The translations under genes and the position numbers were made by a program. The notes beneath the pieces were generated by a model. The model saw only the letters and a list, made by a program, of their open reading frames with translations, was not told the origin of the DNA and made no database searches. A DNA stretch of 6,004 nucleotides from an uncultured Collinsella sp. (GTDB lineage Bacteria; Actinomycetota; Coriobacteriia; Coriobacteriales; Coriobacteriaceae), in NCBI GenBank assembly GCA_900764025.1, contig CAAFMM010000508.1, positions 1 through 6,004 on the forward strand, written 5' to 3'. Positions 1-5,983 of this stretch are shown one piece after another (position 1 is the first letter of the stretch; each line of letters opens with the position of its first letter).

Positions 1-904
1 CAGCAACATCTCGAGCCTCGCCCACCTCAAAAAGCATGACCACCACGACCTCATGCTCGCCGGCATCTCGTCGGCCTTTGGCGCCGTATTCGGTTCGCCC
101 CTTGCCGGAGCTTTCTTTGGCATGGAGATGTGCTTTATCGGCAAGATCGACTACACCGCGGGCATCTACTGCCTGGTCGCCTCGTTTACCGGCTACTTTA
201 CATCACTCGCCCTGGGTACCGAGTACGAAGCGAATGTCATCGCCAGCGTTCCCAACATGACACCACGGACGGTTGTCATCGTTGTTATCAGCGCCATTAT
301 CTTCGGTCTGACGGCACGCCTCTTTGCCTGGTCAGTTCGAACCGTCAAGAGCCTGTACGGTCGCTTTATCACCAATTACCTCGTTCGCGCACTCATAGGC
401 GCACTCGTGGTTTTGGCCGCCTATGCCCTTCTCGACGCCTGGGACTACGCCGGCCTTTCCACGTGGCTTTCCGGCGCCGGATTTGCCGGCAACACCACCC
501 TGGCAGACGCAGCCATCAAGTTGGTCGTCACAGCGCTTACCCTGGGTGCGGGCTTCCAAGGCGGCGAGGTCACGCCCCTGTTTGGCATCGGTGCGGCGCT
601 CGGCGGCTGGATCGGTTGCCTCGTCGGAATCGACCCCAGTTTTCTGGCGGCTCTCGGCATGCTCGGCGTGTTCTGTGCCGGCCTCAACGTGCCCATCACC
701 ACCTGCATGATGGCCATCGACCTGTTCCACGGCACGGCAGCCGGGTTCTTTGTCATCGTGGCCTTTATCAGCTACCTAACTGCCGGACACCGCGGCGTGT
801 ACCCCGCCCAGCGCATCATCTCGCCCAAGCGCCGTTCGCTTATTGTGGATGAGGGCGGTACGGTAGCGGATGCTATCGAGCGCCACAACGACCTGATAGA
901 GTAG
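1..904 (+). CDS. CLC-type anion channel/antiporter, probably a CLC-F fluoride/proton antiporter (3' part, truncated by the window edge)
   Basis: The reading frame is open from the first complete codon at nt 2 and ends at TAG 902-904, giving about 300 visible residues; the N-terminus, including the GREG(P/T) gating-glutamate segment, lies upstream of the window. The protein is an integral membrane transporter with many hydrophobic helices. Near nt 68-130 the stretch SSAFGAVFGSPLAGAFFGME matches the CLC helix that follows the gating glutamate (compare AAFNAPLAGxLF in E. coli ClcA). At nt 557-577 it carries GFQGGEVTP, where Cl- transporting CLCs have GGIFAP. In the CLC-F fluoride/H+ antiporters this site has Glu-Val-Thr, with the Glu and Thr functionally important, so fluoride export is the favoured role. 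A Tyr at nt 800-802 (GVYPAQ) is a candidate for the anion-coordinating tyrosine. No C-terminal CBS domains are present; the chain ends shortly after the last helix. The lipid kinase follows 87 nt downstream on the same strand with no terminator between, so co-transcription is possible. Family assignment is strong; fluoride specificity is inferred. Confidence 0.9.
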   Translation, partial: SNISSLAHLKKHDHHDLMLAGISSAFGAVFGSPLAGAFFGMEMCFIGKIDYTAGIYCLVASFTGYFTSLALGTEYEANVIASVPNMTPRTVVIVVISAIIFGLTARLFAWSVRTVKSLYGRFITNYLVRALIGALVVLAAYALLDAWDYAGLSTWLSGAGFAGNTTLADAAIKLVVTALTLGAGFQGGEVTPLFGIGAALGGWIGCLVGIDPSFLAALGMLGVFCAGLNVPITTCMMAIDLFHGTAAGFFVIVAFISYLTAGHRGVYPAQRIISPKRRSLIVDEGGTVADAIERHNDLIE

Positions 905-979
905 ACGTAAGTATTCGACGTGCAGCCACAATCGGGGGCAATTCGACCTGAGCGCGACCGCACCGTCACGTCATACGCC

Positions 980-984
980 GGGAG
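980..984 (+). promoter_or_regulatory. Ribosome binding site supporting the lipid kinase start at 992
   Basis: GGGAG lies 7 nt before ATG 992. The in-frame GTG at 920, which would add 24 residues, has no purine-rich site in front of it, and those extra residues (rich in Arg, Pro and Ser) precede the point where the kinase family normally begins. The site therefore decides for the ATG at 992. Confidence 0.65.
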
Positions 985-991
985 TCGCCCC

Positions 992-1954
992 ATGCACGCA
1001 ACTGATTTTGGCCGCACGCTCATCATCGCCAACCCAGCCGCCCAGTCGGGTGCGGCGCACGAAGTTGCCGAGCGCCTGCAACGCTTTTTGGACATGACTG
1101 CACGCGCATCCCAGTTTGACTTGGTGCTAACCGAGCGCATGGGACACGCCAAGGAGCTGGCCGCACAGGCCCAGGGCTATCGCACCGTTATCGCCCTTGG
1201 CGGCGACGGCGTGATTCACGAGGTCGTCAACGGGCTTATGACGCAAGAGGAGGACACCCGCCCCGCTCTTGCCATCCTACCCGTGGGCTCTGGCAACGAT
1301 TTTGCCCAAACGCTCGGCATCGACGATTTCTCCGGTAAGGATTTTGGCGCGCTGCTCACCTGCGAGCTGCAGCGTCAGGACATCGGGCGCATTCGCTCGT
1401 GGAGCCCTGCGAGCGGCAGCGGCGAGGCTACCGTTGAGTACTACGACCAGACGCTCTCGGTCGGCATCGATGCCGCCATCGGCCTGGGCACCACCGAGCT
1501 GCGCAAAAAGACGGGCCTCGCCGGCGCTCCGCTCTACACCCTATCGGGACTTGAGCAGTTTGGCCTGCGCTATCGCAACTACCCCATGACCATCAGCTTT
1601 GATGGCGCGCCCGCCGAGCGCGTGCGGGCGATCATCATGGCAATTCAGCTGGGTCCTACCTATGGCTCGGGCTATCGCATCTGCCCCGATGCCGACCCCT
1701 GCGACGGCGTACTCGACGTCTGCTACGCCTGCGGCCCCGTTCCGCGTGCGATTGCCCTGCCTATGTTTCTTTCGGCCAAGGACGGCCACCATACCAAGTT
1801 GCCACCGGTTCGCATGCGCCGATGCCGCCATGCCGAGCTCACTTTTGAGGAGCCCGACTACCCCATCCAGGCCGACGGCGAGCCCATCGTCGCCTCGCGC
1901 ATCGAGGTCGACGTCCTCGGCGGAGCCCTCCACGTCTGGCACCCCACCCGCTAA
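992..1954 (+). CDS. Diacylglycerol/lipid kinase, YegS/BmrU (DAGK catalytic domain) family
   Basis: A 320-residue protein, the usual size for this family. These cytosolic, membrane-associated enzymes transfer phosphate from ATP to diacylglycerol or another lipid alcohol; in Gram-positives DgkB recycles diacylglycerol released during lipoteichoic acid synthesis. The N-terminal beta strand LIIANPAAQSG (residues 10-20) fits the family's phosphate-binding opening. The nucleotide-binding motif GGDGV is at 70-74, followed by HEVVNGL; the second motif LPVGSGNDFA is at 96-105. The C-terminal half has GSGYRICPDADPCDGVLDV (225-243) and the QADGEP motif (293-298) typical of the family. Most members have GGDGT, so Val74 is a mild departure. 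An in-frame GTG at 920 would make a 344-residue form but lacks a ribosome binding site. The gene lies 87 nt after the CLC gene and converges on the release-factor-like gene, with a long hairpin in the gap. The lipid substrate cannot be told from sequence; sphingosine/ceramide-like lipids or undecaprenol are less likely. Confidence 0.9.
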   Translation: MHATDFGRTLIIANPAAQSGAAHEVAERLQRFLDMTARASQFDLVLTERMGHAKELAAQAQGYRTVIALGGDGVIHEVVNGLMTQEEDTRPALAILPVGSGNDFAQTLGIDDFSGKDFGALLTCELQRQDIGRIRSWSPASGSGEATVEYYDQTLSVGIDAAIGLGTTELRKKTGLAGAPLYTLSGLEQFGLRYRNYPMTISFDGAPAERVRAIIMAIQLGPTYGSGYRICPDADPCDGVLDVCYACGPVPRAIALPMFLSAKDGHHTKLPPVRMRRCRHAELTFEEPDYPIQADGEPIVASRIEVDVLGGALHVWHPTR

Positions 1955-1961
1955 ACCCACC

Positions 1962-2032
1962 TAAGTTGCGGTGAAATAGGGACTGTTTATGCATCTAAAG
2001 CCGCAAAACAGTCCCTATTTCACCGCAACTTA
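1962..2032. repeat. Perfect 27-bp inverted repeat with 17-nt loop (REP/REPIN-like palindrome, possible bidirectional terminator)
   Basis: The left arm (1962-1988) and right arm (2006-2032) are exact reverse complements over 27 bases; the loop is 1989-2005. The element sits 7 nt after the lipid kinase stop and 8 nt from the stop of the convergent release-factor-like gene, filling nearly the whole gap. Neither strand has a U-tract after the stem, so it is not a classic Rho-independent terminator, though such a stable stem could still stop or protect transcripts from both sides. The inner arm sequence (GTGAAATAGGGACTGT, 1971-1986) recurs in altered form in the palindrome at 2447-2477, which marks it as a member of a repeat family. 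Being two inverted copies of one motif, it has the form of a REPIN. Confidence 0.85.
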
Positions 2033-2040
2033 TGAAGAGA

Positions 2041-2421
2041 TCATTCGTCGCTGCCCGGTTTGCGACGGTTAGCCTTTTTAATCGCGTTGAAGTGCTTGTC
2101 ATTGAGCCTGCGCTGGCGAGAGCGCTGAGGCACCTTGGTCTTTACGCGTCGGCGCGGTGGACGCCCGCGACGCTCAAGCTCAGCACGCAGCTTACGCAGG
2201 CAGCTACTACGGTTTTGGAACTGGCTACGGCTCTCGCGCGCCGTCACGGTAATCCCCGTGGGCCCATGCTTCATGCGCACCGCCGAGTCCGTCGTGTTCA
2301 CGCCCTGCCCACCCGGGCCCGTCGCGCGAAACACCTGCACCTCGCAATCGCGCGCCAACTCCTCGGCCGGCATCTCGGCAAAGCGCGCATACTCACGCCA
2401 TCCCATCTTGTTCTCATCCAT
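2041..2421 (-). CDS. Stand-alone GGQ-domain peptide chain release factor-like protein (putative ribosome rescue factor)
   Basis: A 126-residue basic protein made of a short N-terminal segment, the RF-1 catalytic domain and a highly basic tail. GPGGQGVN (35-42) holds the GGQ tripeptide (37-39) that triggers peptidyl-tRNA hydrolysis in the ribosomal peptidyl transferase centre. It is followed by [20 protein letters not shown] (51-70), the standard continuation of this domain. The tail from about residue 79 is rich in Arg and Lys ([13 protein letters not shown] and onward), as expected for a tail that enters the mRNA channel in ArfB-type rescue factors. It lacks the codon-recognition domains of RF1/RF2, so it should act on stalled ribosomes without reading a stop codon. 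It differs clearly from ArfB and looks nearer to the RF-like group that includes human C12orf65/mtRF-R; this comparison is from memory. The start at 2421 is chosen for its strong ribosome binding site; ATG 2439 and 2487 are in frame, but the 2487 start would run through a terminator hairpin. Confidence 0.85.
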   Translation of the reverse strand: MDENKMGWREYARFAEMPAEELARDCEVQVFRATGPGGQGVNTTDSAVRMKHGPTGITVTARESRSQFQNRSSCLRKLRAELERRGRPPRRRVKTKVPQRSRQRRLNDKHFNAIKKANRRKPGSDE

Positions 2422-2426
2422 ATCAA

Positions 2427-2436
2427 CACCTCCCCT
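2427..2436 (-). promoter_or_regulatory. Strong ribosome binding site of the release factor-like gene
   Basis: On the - strand this reads AGGGGAGGTG, with the GGAGG core at 2433-2429, 7 nt from ATG 2421. It is the best Shine-Dalgarno match in the window and fixes the start of the 126-residue protein. Confidence 0.75.
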
Positions 2437-2441
2437 CATAC

Positions 2442-2477
2442 AAAAAATGTGACAAAGGGACAGTCCCTTTGTCACAT
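2442..2477 (-). terminator. Intrinsic terminator of xpt formed by a perfect 15-bp palindrome with U-tract
   Basis: Arms 2447-2461 and 2463-2477 are exact reverse complements around the single base 2462. On the - strand the stem, read from 2477 to 2447, is followed at once by six T (2447-2442, one shared with the stem), giving a Rho-independent terminator 27 nt after the xpt stop codon. The half-site sequence is a variant of the inverted repeat at 1962-2032 (ACAGTCCCT followed by TCAC in both), so this terminator is also a copy of that repeat family. The T-tract ends only 20 nt before the start codon of the release-factor-like gene and directly abuts its ribosome binding site. Confidence 0.85.
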
Positions 2478-2504
2478 CACATACCAATCGCTTGTGTTGC
2501 GCGC

Positions 2505-3083
2505 TTAGGCGAAGGTGATCTCGCCGGTCTCGCAGTCCATATCGGCGATACGGGCCAGGCTCTCGACGCGGAAGCCGCGCTCGCGGAGCTTATCGCCACC
2601 GCCCTGGAAGCCCTTCTCCACCGCAATGCCAATACCGGATACCTCGGCACCCGCAGCCTCGCAGATCTTGATAAGACCCTCGAGCGCGCAGCCGTTGGCC
2701 AAAAAGTCGTCGATAATCAGGACCTTGTCACCCTCGGACAGGAAGCGCTTACCAACGATGACCGGGTACTCTTTCTGCTTGGTAAAGGAGTAGATGGTCG
2801 TGGCATACTGCTCGCCGTCGAGGTTGATGGACTGCGCCTTCTTGGCAAAGACAACCGGCACGCCGCCAAAATGCTGGGCCGCGATGCAAGCCATGCCAAT
2901 GCCCGAAGCCTCGATCGTCAGGATCTTGTTGATCTCGACGCCCTCGAACAGACGGGCCCACTCGGCGCCCATGTGGTCGAACAACTCAACGTCGCACTGG
3001 TGGTTGAGGAAGGCATCAACCTTAAGGACGTTACCGGCCTTTACGATGCCGTCATGGCGAATACGATCCTCAAGCTCCTGCAT
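2505..3083 (-). CDS. xpt: Xanthine phosphoribosyltransferase
   Basis: A 192-residue cytosolic enzyme of purine salvage that joins xanthine to PRPP to give XMP, which feeds GMP synthesis. It aligns nearly end to end with Bacillus subtilis Xpt (194 residues): [10 protein letters not shown] (20-29) matches [19 protein letters not shown] (74-82) matches GVPVVFARK, YSFTKQ (98-103) is identical, and the PRPP-binding loop [11 protein letters not shown] (121-131) is identical. [11 protein letters not shown] (150-160) and RVESLARI (172-179) are also shared. ATG 3083 has an AGAAGGGG-type ribosome binding site (3098-3091) spaced 7 nt. The MFS gene ends 157 nt upstream on the same strand; I see no intrinsic terminator and no convincing promoter in that gap. 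A terminator follows the stop. I see no purine riboswitch in the visible leader, unlike the guanine-riboswitch-controlled xpt of Bacillus. A pbuX-type xanthine permease, the usual partner, is not adjacent. Confidence 0.95.
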   Translation of the reverse strand: MQELEDRIRHDGIVKAGNVLKVDAFLNHQCDVELFDHMGAEWARLFEGVEINKILTIEASGIGMACIAAQHFGGVPVVFAKKAQSINLDGEQYATTIYSFTKQKEYPVIVGKRFLSEGDKVLIIDDFLANGCALEGLIKICEAAGAEVSGIGIAVEKGFQGGGDKLRERGFRVESLARIADMDCETGEITFA

Positions 3084-3240
3084 GGCGCAACCCCTTCTCG
3101 CGGCAACGATACCGCGCGATTAATAAACGTTGTTCGATAGTCTACCACGGACCGACCCCCGCCCGCCCCACAAGCCGCATCGCACCACAAACCAGTCTTT
3201 TTGGGACGGCGCGAATCGTGGCAGACAGCCTCCCAACACG

Positions 3241-4545
3241 CTAATGGCGGGCGCGCATCTTCACCAAACGCACCATGGCAAGCGCAAAGCCCACAGCGGC
3301 CACAGCCATGAGTACGTAGAACACCGAGCGAAAGCCGAATAGGAATACATCCGGACGGCCTGCAACAAAACTGGTCACGGCCTCGCCCATCGCCATGCTC
3401 ATCTGCCCATACAGGATATGCGACGCCGCCGTAATGCCGAGTGCCATGCCGGCGTAGCGCGCCAGGCTGCCCAGGCTGCCCGCAAAGCCGAGCGCTTCGC
3501 GCGGAGCTGAGCCCATATACAGCGAGTTGTTGGGGCTCTGGAAAATCGACGTGCCACACGACATAAACGCAACGCAGCACACGATCACAGGGATAGAAGA
3601 GCGCTCGTCGAGCGTGCTTACCGCAAAGAGACCGCACACGTACACGCCCAGGCCGACCGCCGTGGGGCCCTCGCAGCCAACACGGTCCGAAACCGTACCC
3701 GAAAGCGGTCCGATAAAGGCATTCACCATCGGCAGCGCCAAAAAGAGCAATCCGGAAATGTCGGAACCAAAGCCATGGGCGTCCTGAAAATAGAACGGCA
3801 GGATAAACTCGGATGCGCCAATACCAACGAACACGATGAGCATGCAGGCAAGGTTGATGGTGAAGGCCGAATTTGCAAAGCAGCGACGAGCGGCCTCGAT
3901 CAGGGACATGGGGCGCTCGCCGGCCTCCGGCTTAACATGCGGCAGCGTGTAGAGCCCCACGATAAACGAGATGACGCCAATGGGCAGGTTGATGAGGAAG
4001 ATGCTCTCCCAAGGAAAGCTTGCCACCAGCATGCCGCCGAGCACGGGGCCACACATCATGCCGAGGGCCACAAAGGTCGCAAGAATACCCATGGCACGGC
4101 CTCGTTCGCGCGCCGGAAACGACTCGGTGATGATACCCATGTTGTTAGCCATGGCCGCCGCGCAACCGACGCCCTGCACAATGCGTGCCAGAATAAGAAC
4201 CTCGAGCGAGGCCGAAAGGCCGCACAGCAGCGAACCGACCGAAAAGACGATGACGCCCAACTGGAACACATTCACCTTGCCGCGCACGTCGCCCAGACGG
4301 CCAAACGGCAACATAGCCACGCAAGTCGCAAGCAGATACACCGAGCTTACCAGCTGAATGCGATCGAGGCCCACGCCCAGCTCCTTTTGCATCACGGGCA
4401 GCGCCACGGTCACGACGGTCGAATCCAGACACACCATAAACGTCATGATGAGCACGGTAAACAGAATCGCCCACTTGTTCTTGCCATGGGTGTCGCCCTC
4501 TAGGGCAATGTGCTCGCGGCGCAGCTGCTCTGCGGTTTTCTCCAT
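3241..4545 (-). CDS. Major facilitator superfamily transporter, EmrB/QacA (DHA2)-like drug-efflux type
   Basis: A 434-residue inner-membrane transporter, presumably a proton-driven exporter. About 12 hydrophobic helices can be counted: first at roughly 25-50, last at 399-428, with a hydrophilic central loop at 202-225. Family motifs are clear: motif D1 LDSTVVTVALP (40-50), motif A GRLGDVRGK (82-90) with its degenerate repeat GTVSDRVG (283-290), motif B LARIVQGVG (119-127), and motif C GPVLGG (166-171) typical of antiporters. Classical DHA2 members have 14 helices and about 500 residues, so this belongs to a shorter 12-helix group with DHA2-like motifs. The start at 4545 is favoured because GAAAGGA (4557-4551) lies 5 nt before it; ATG 4551 would have no spacing to this site, and the frame upstream to 4671 runs through a terminator hairpin. 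The metY-type gene lies upstream and xpt 157 nt downstream on the same strand. The substrate is unknown; methionine-related or purine efflux would be speculation. Confidence 0.9.
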   Translation of the reverse strand: MEKTAEQLRREHIALEGDTHGKNKWAILFTVLIMTFMVCLDSTVVTVALPVMQKELGVGLDRIQLVSSVYLLATCVAMLPFGRLGDVRGKVNVFQLGVIVFSVGSLLCGLSASLEVLILARIVQGVGCAAAMANNMGIITESFPARERGRAMGILATFVALGMMCGPVLGGMLVASFPWESIFLINLPIGVISFIVGLYTLPHVKPEAGERPMSLIEAARRCFANSAFTINLACMLIVFVGIGASEFILPFYFQDAHGFGSDISGLLFLALPMVNAFIGPLSGTVSDRVGCEGPTAVGLGVYVCGLFAVSTLDERSSIPVIVCCVAFMSCGTSIFQSPNNSLYMGSAPREALGFAGSLGSLARYAGMALGITAASHILYGQMSMAMGEAVTSFVAGRPDVFLFGFRSVFYVLMAVAAVGFALAMVRLVKMRARH

Positions 4546-4550
4546 ATCCA

Positions 4551-4557
4551 TCCTTTC
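4551..4557 (-). promoter_or_regulatory. Ribosome binding site of the MFS transporter that decides the start
   Basis: On the - strand GAAAGGA lies 5 nt from ATG 4545 and touches ATG 4551, so translation should begin at 4545. Confidence 0.55.
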
Positions 4558-4571
4558 GAGTGGCCCAACGC

Positions 4572-4618
4572 AAAAACGGGGCCCCAATCGCCTGTAAACA
4601 GTCGCGATTGGGGTCCCG
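4572..4618 (-). terminator. Strong intrinsic terminator after the metY-type gene
   Basis: Arms 4577-4591 and 4604-4618 form a 15-bp GC-rich stem, all Watson-Crick but for one G/T pair (4581 with 4614), around a 12-nt loop. On the - strand the stem is followed directly by five T (4576-4572). It lies 69 nt after the stop of the metY-type gene and is correctly oriented to end that transcript. Its T-tract is only 26 nt before the MFS start codon, so it also lies in the MFS leader if transcription begins upstream of it. On the + strand there is no T-tract, so it is one-directional. Confidence 0.9.
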
Positions 4619-4686
4619 CCTACGGAATCGGAACTAAAGGTCGCCGAAGCTTTCTGCCAGCATCGGCGCATTATGCGAACGCTAGC

Positions 4687-5970
4687 CTAGCACTGCTCGA
4701 GTGCCTGCTCAAGGTCGGCAATCAGATCGGCCGTGTCCTCGAGACCGCACGACAGGCGCACCATGTCGGCGGAGATGCCACAGGCGATGAGCTCCTCATC
4801 GTTCATCTGGCGATGCGTGGCATTAGCGGGATGCAGGCAGCAGGTGCGGGCGTCGGCCACGTGCGTAGCGATCTGGGCGAGCTTAAGGCTCTTCATAAAG
4901 GTCTCGGCCGCCGCACGACCACCGTTAAAGCCAAAGCTCACAACGCCGCAGGTACCGTTGGGCATGTACTTCTGAGCGAGGTCATAGTACTTATCGCCCT
5001 CCAGGCCCGGATAGCTCACGAAGCGCACCTTGGGATGGCTCTGCAGGAACTTGGCAACGGCCAGGCCGTTCTCACAATGACGCGGCATGCGCACATGCAG
5101 GCTCTCGAGCGAGCTGTTCAGGAAGAAGGCCGCCTGCGGGTTCTGCATGGGGCCGAGGTCGCGCATGAGCTGCGCGGTGGCCTTGGTAATAAAGGCGCCC
5201 TCGCGACCGAACTTCTCGGCATAGGTCACGCCGTGGTAGCTCTCGTCGGGCGTGGTGAGACCCGGGAACTTGTCCGCATGGGCCATCCAGTCAAACTGGC
5301 CGTGGTCGACGATCACGCCGCCCAGGTAGGCAGCATGTCCATCCATGTACTTGGTGGTGGAGTGCGTGACGATGTCGGCGCCCCACTCAAAGGGACGGCA
5401 CATCACGGGTGTCGGGAAGGTGTTGTCGACCATCAGCGGCACGCCGTGGTCATGTGCGGCCTTGGCAAAGCGCTCAATATCGAGCACGGCAAGGGCGGGG
5501 TTTGCGATCGTCTCGCCAAAGACGAGCTTTGTGTTGGGCTGAAAGGCAGCCTCCAGCTCCTCATCGGTGCAGTCGGGGGCGACGAACGTGCAGGTCACGC
5601 CCATGCGGCCCATGGTGTGGGCGAGCAGGTTGTAGGTACCGCCGTAAATGGCAGAGCTCGCGACCACATGATCGCCGGCACCGGCCACGTTAAAGATCGC
5701 GAGGAAATTCGCAGCCATGCCCGAGCTCGTGAGCATCGCAGCGGTGCCGCCCTCCATCTCGCAGATCTTGGCGGCAACGAGATCGCACGTGGGGTTCTGC
5801 AAACGGCTGTAGAAGTAGCCCGACTCCTCTAGGTCAAACAGCTTGCCCATGTGCTCGGACGTATCGTACTTCCACGTGGTGGACTGGTAGATGGGCACCT
5901 GGCGCGGCTCGGCATCTCCCGGGTGATAGCCGCCCTGAACACATGTAGTACCGATGGTCTGCTCGCTCAT
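4687..5970 (-). CDS. metY: O-acetylhomoserine aminocarboxypropyltransferase (O-acetylhomoserine sulfhydrylase), Cys/Met metabolism PLP enzyme
   Basis: A 427-residue cytosolic PLP enzyme, the usual size for MetY. It makes homocysteine from O-acetylhomoserine and sulfide, and can use other thiols. VPIYQSTTW (25-33) and YSRLQNPT (54-61) are the family's N-terminal motifs; YSR contributes to PLP phosphate binding across the dimer. Tyr109 in AIYGGTYNL should stack on the PLP ring, Asp182 in VDNTFPTP should pair with the pyridine nitrogen, and Lys207 in HSTTKYMDGH is the Schiff-base lysine. FPGLTTPDESYHG (235-247) and RLSCGLED (405-412) are also typical, the latter with the substrate-carboxylate Arg. 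The insert around 225-265 favours MetY over the shorter cystathionine gamma-synthase/lyase and methionine gamma-lyase members, although reaction specificity in this family is hard to assign from sequence. The start at 5970 has AAGGGAG (5983-5977) spaced 6 nt. The gene ends at a strong terminator. Only 34 nt of upstream sequence is visible, so any S-box, T-box or promoter cannot be judged. Confidence 0.92.
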   Translation of the reverse strand: MSEQTIGTTCVQGGYHPGDAEPRQVPIYQSTTWKYDTSEHMGKLFDLEESGYFYSRLQNPTCDLVAAKICEMEGGTAAMLTSSGMAANFLAIFNVAGAGDHVVASSAIYGGTYNLLAHTMGRMGVTCTFVAPDCTDEELEAAFQPNTKLVFGETIANPALAVLDIERFAKAAHDHGVPLMVDNTFPTPVMCRPFEWGADIVTHSTTKYMDGHAAYLGGVIVDHGQFDWMAHADKFPGLTTPDESYHGVTYAEKFGREGAFITKATAQLMRDLGPMQNPQAAFFLNSSLESLHVRMPRHCENGLAVAKFLQSHPKVRFVSYPGLEGDKYYDLAQKYMPNGTCGVVSFGFNGGRAAAETFMKSLKLAQIATHVADARTCCLHPANATHRQMNDEELIACGISADMVRLSCGLEDTADLIADLEQALEQC

Positions 5971-5976
5971 ATCTAG

Positions 5977-5983
5977 CTCCCTT
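5977..5983 (-). promoter_or_regulatory. Ribosome binding site of the metY-type gene
   Basis: AAGGGAG on the - strand, 6 nt before ATG 5970, supports this start and shows that the coding region is complete within the window. Confidence 0.65.

Noticed and set aside
130..852. A 240-codon + strand frame inside the CLC gene
   Set aside because: It is an Arg/His-rich shadow translation in another frame; the frame ending at 904 has the membrane helices and CLC motifs.
920..991. A GTG start at 920 adding 24 residues to the lipid kinase
   Set aside because: There is no ribosome binding site, the added segment is not family-like, and ATG 992 has a well-placed GGGAG.
2422..2487. A longer N-terminus for the release-factor-like protein (starts at 2439 or 2487)
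   Set aside because: The 2487 start would translate the xpt terminator stem and U-tract; ATG 2439 lies before the strong AGGGGAGGTG site, which is spaced correctly for 2421 only.
2469..3140. A 223-codon open frame on the + strand opposite xpt
   Set aside because: It mirrors the xpt codons, starts within the terminator palindrome, and has no recognisable motif; xpt on the other strand is a near full-length match to a known enzyme.
3134..3150. A TCTACC string on the + strand that resembles part of the purine riboswitch core
   Set aside because: It is on the wrong strand for xpt, no + strand gene follows, and the other conserved elements are missing.
3084..3240. Possible -10-like hexamers (TAGACT, TATTAA) upstream of xpt on the - strand
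   Set aside because: Neither has a credible -35 element at 16-18 nt, so a promoter cannot be supported from sequence.
4546..4671. An MFS start at 4671, extending the protein by 42 residues
   Set aside because: The extension is encoded by the terminator hairpin, is not hydrophobic, and lies before the GAAAGGA site that serves ATG 4545.
4510..5832. A 440-codon open frame on the + strand opposite the metY-type gene
   Set aside because: It is antisense to a complete, motif-rich enzyme gene, crosses the metY terminator, and its translation has no recognisable family. Long antisense frames are expected where third positions are strongly GC-biased.
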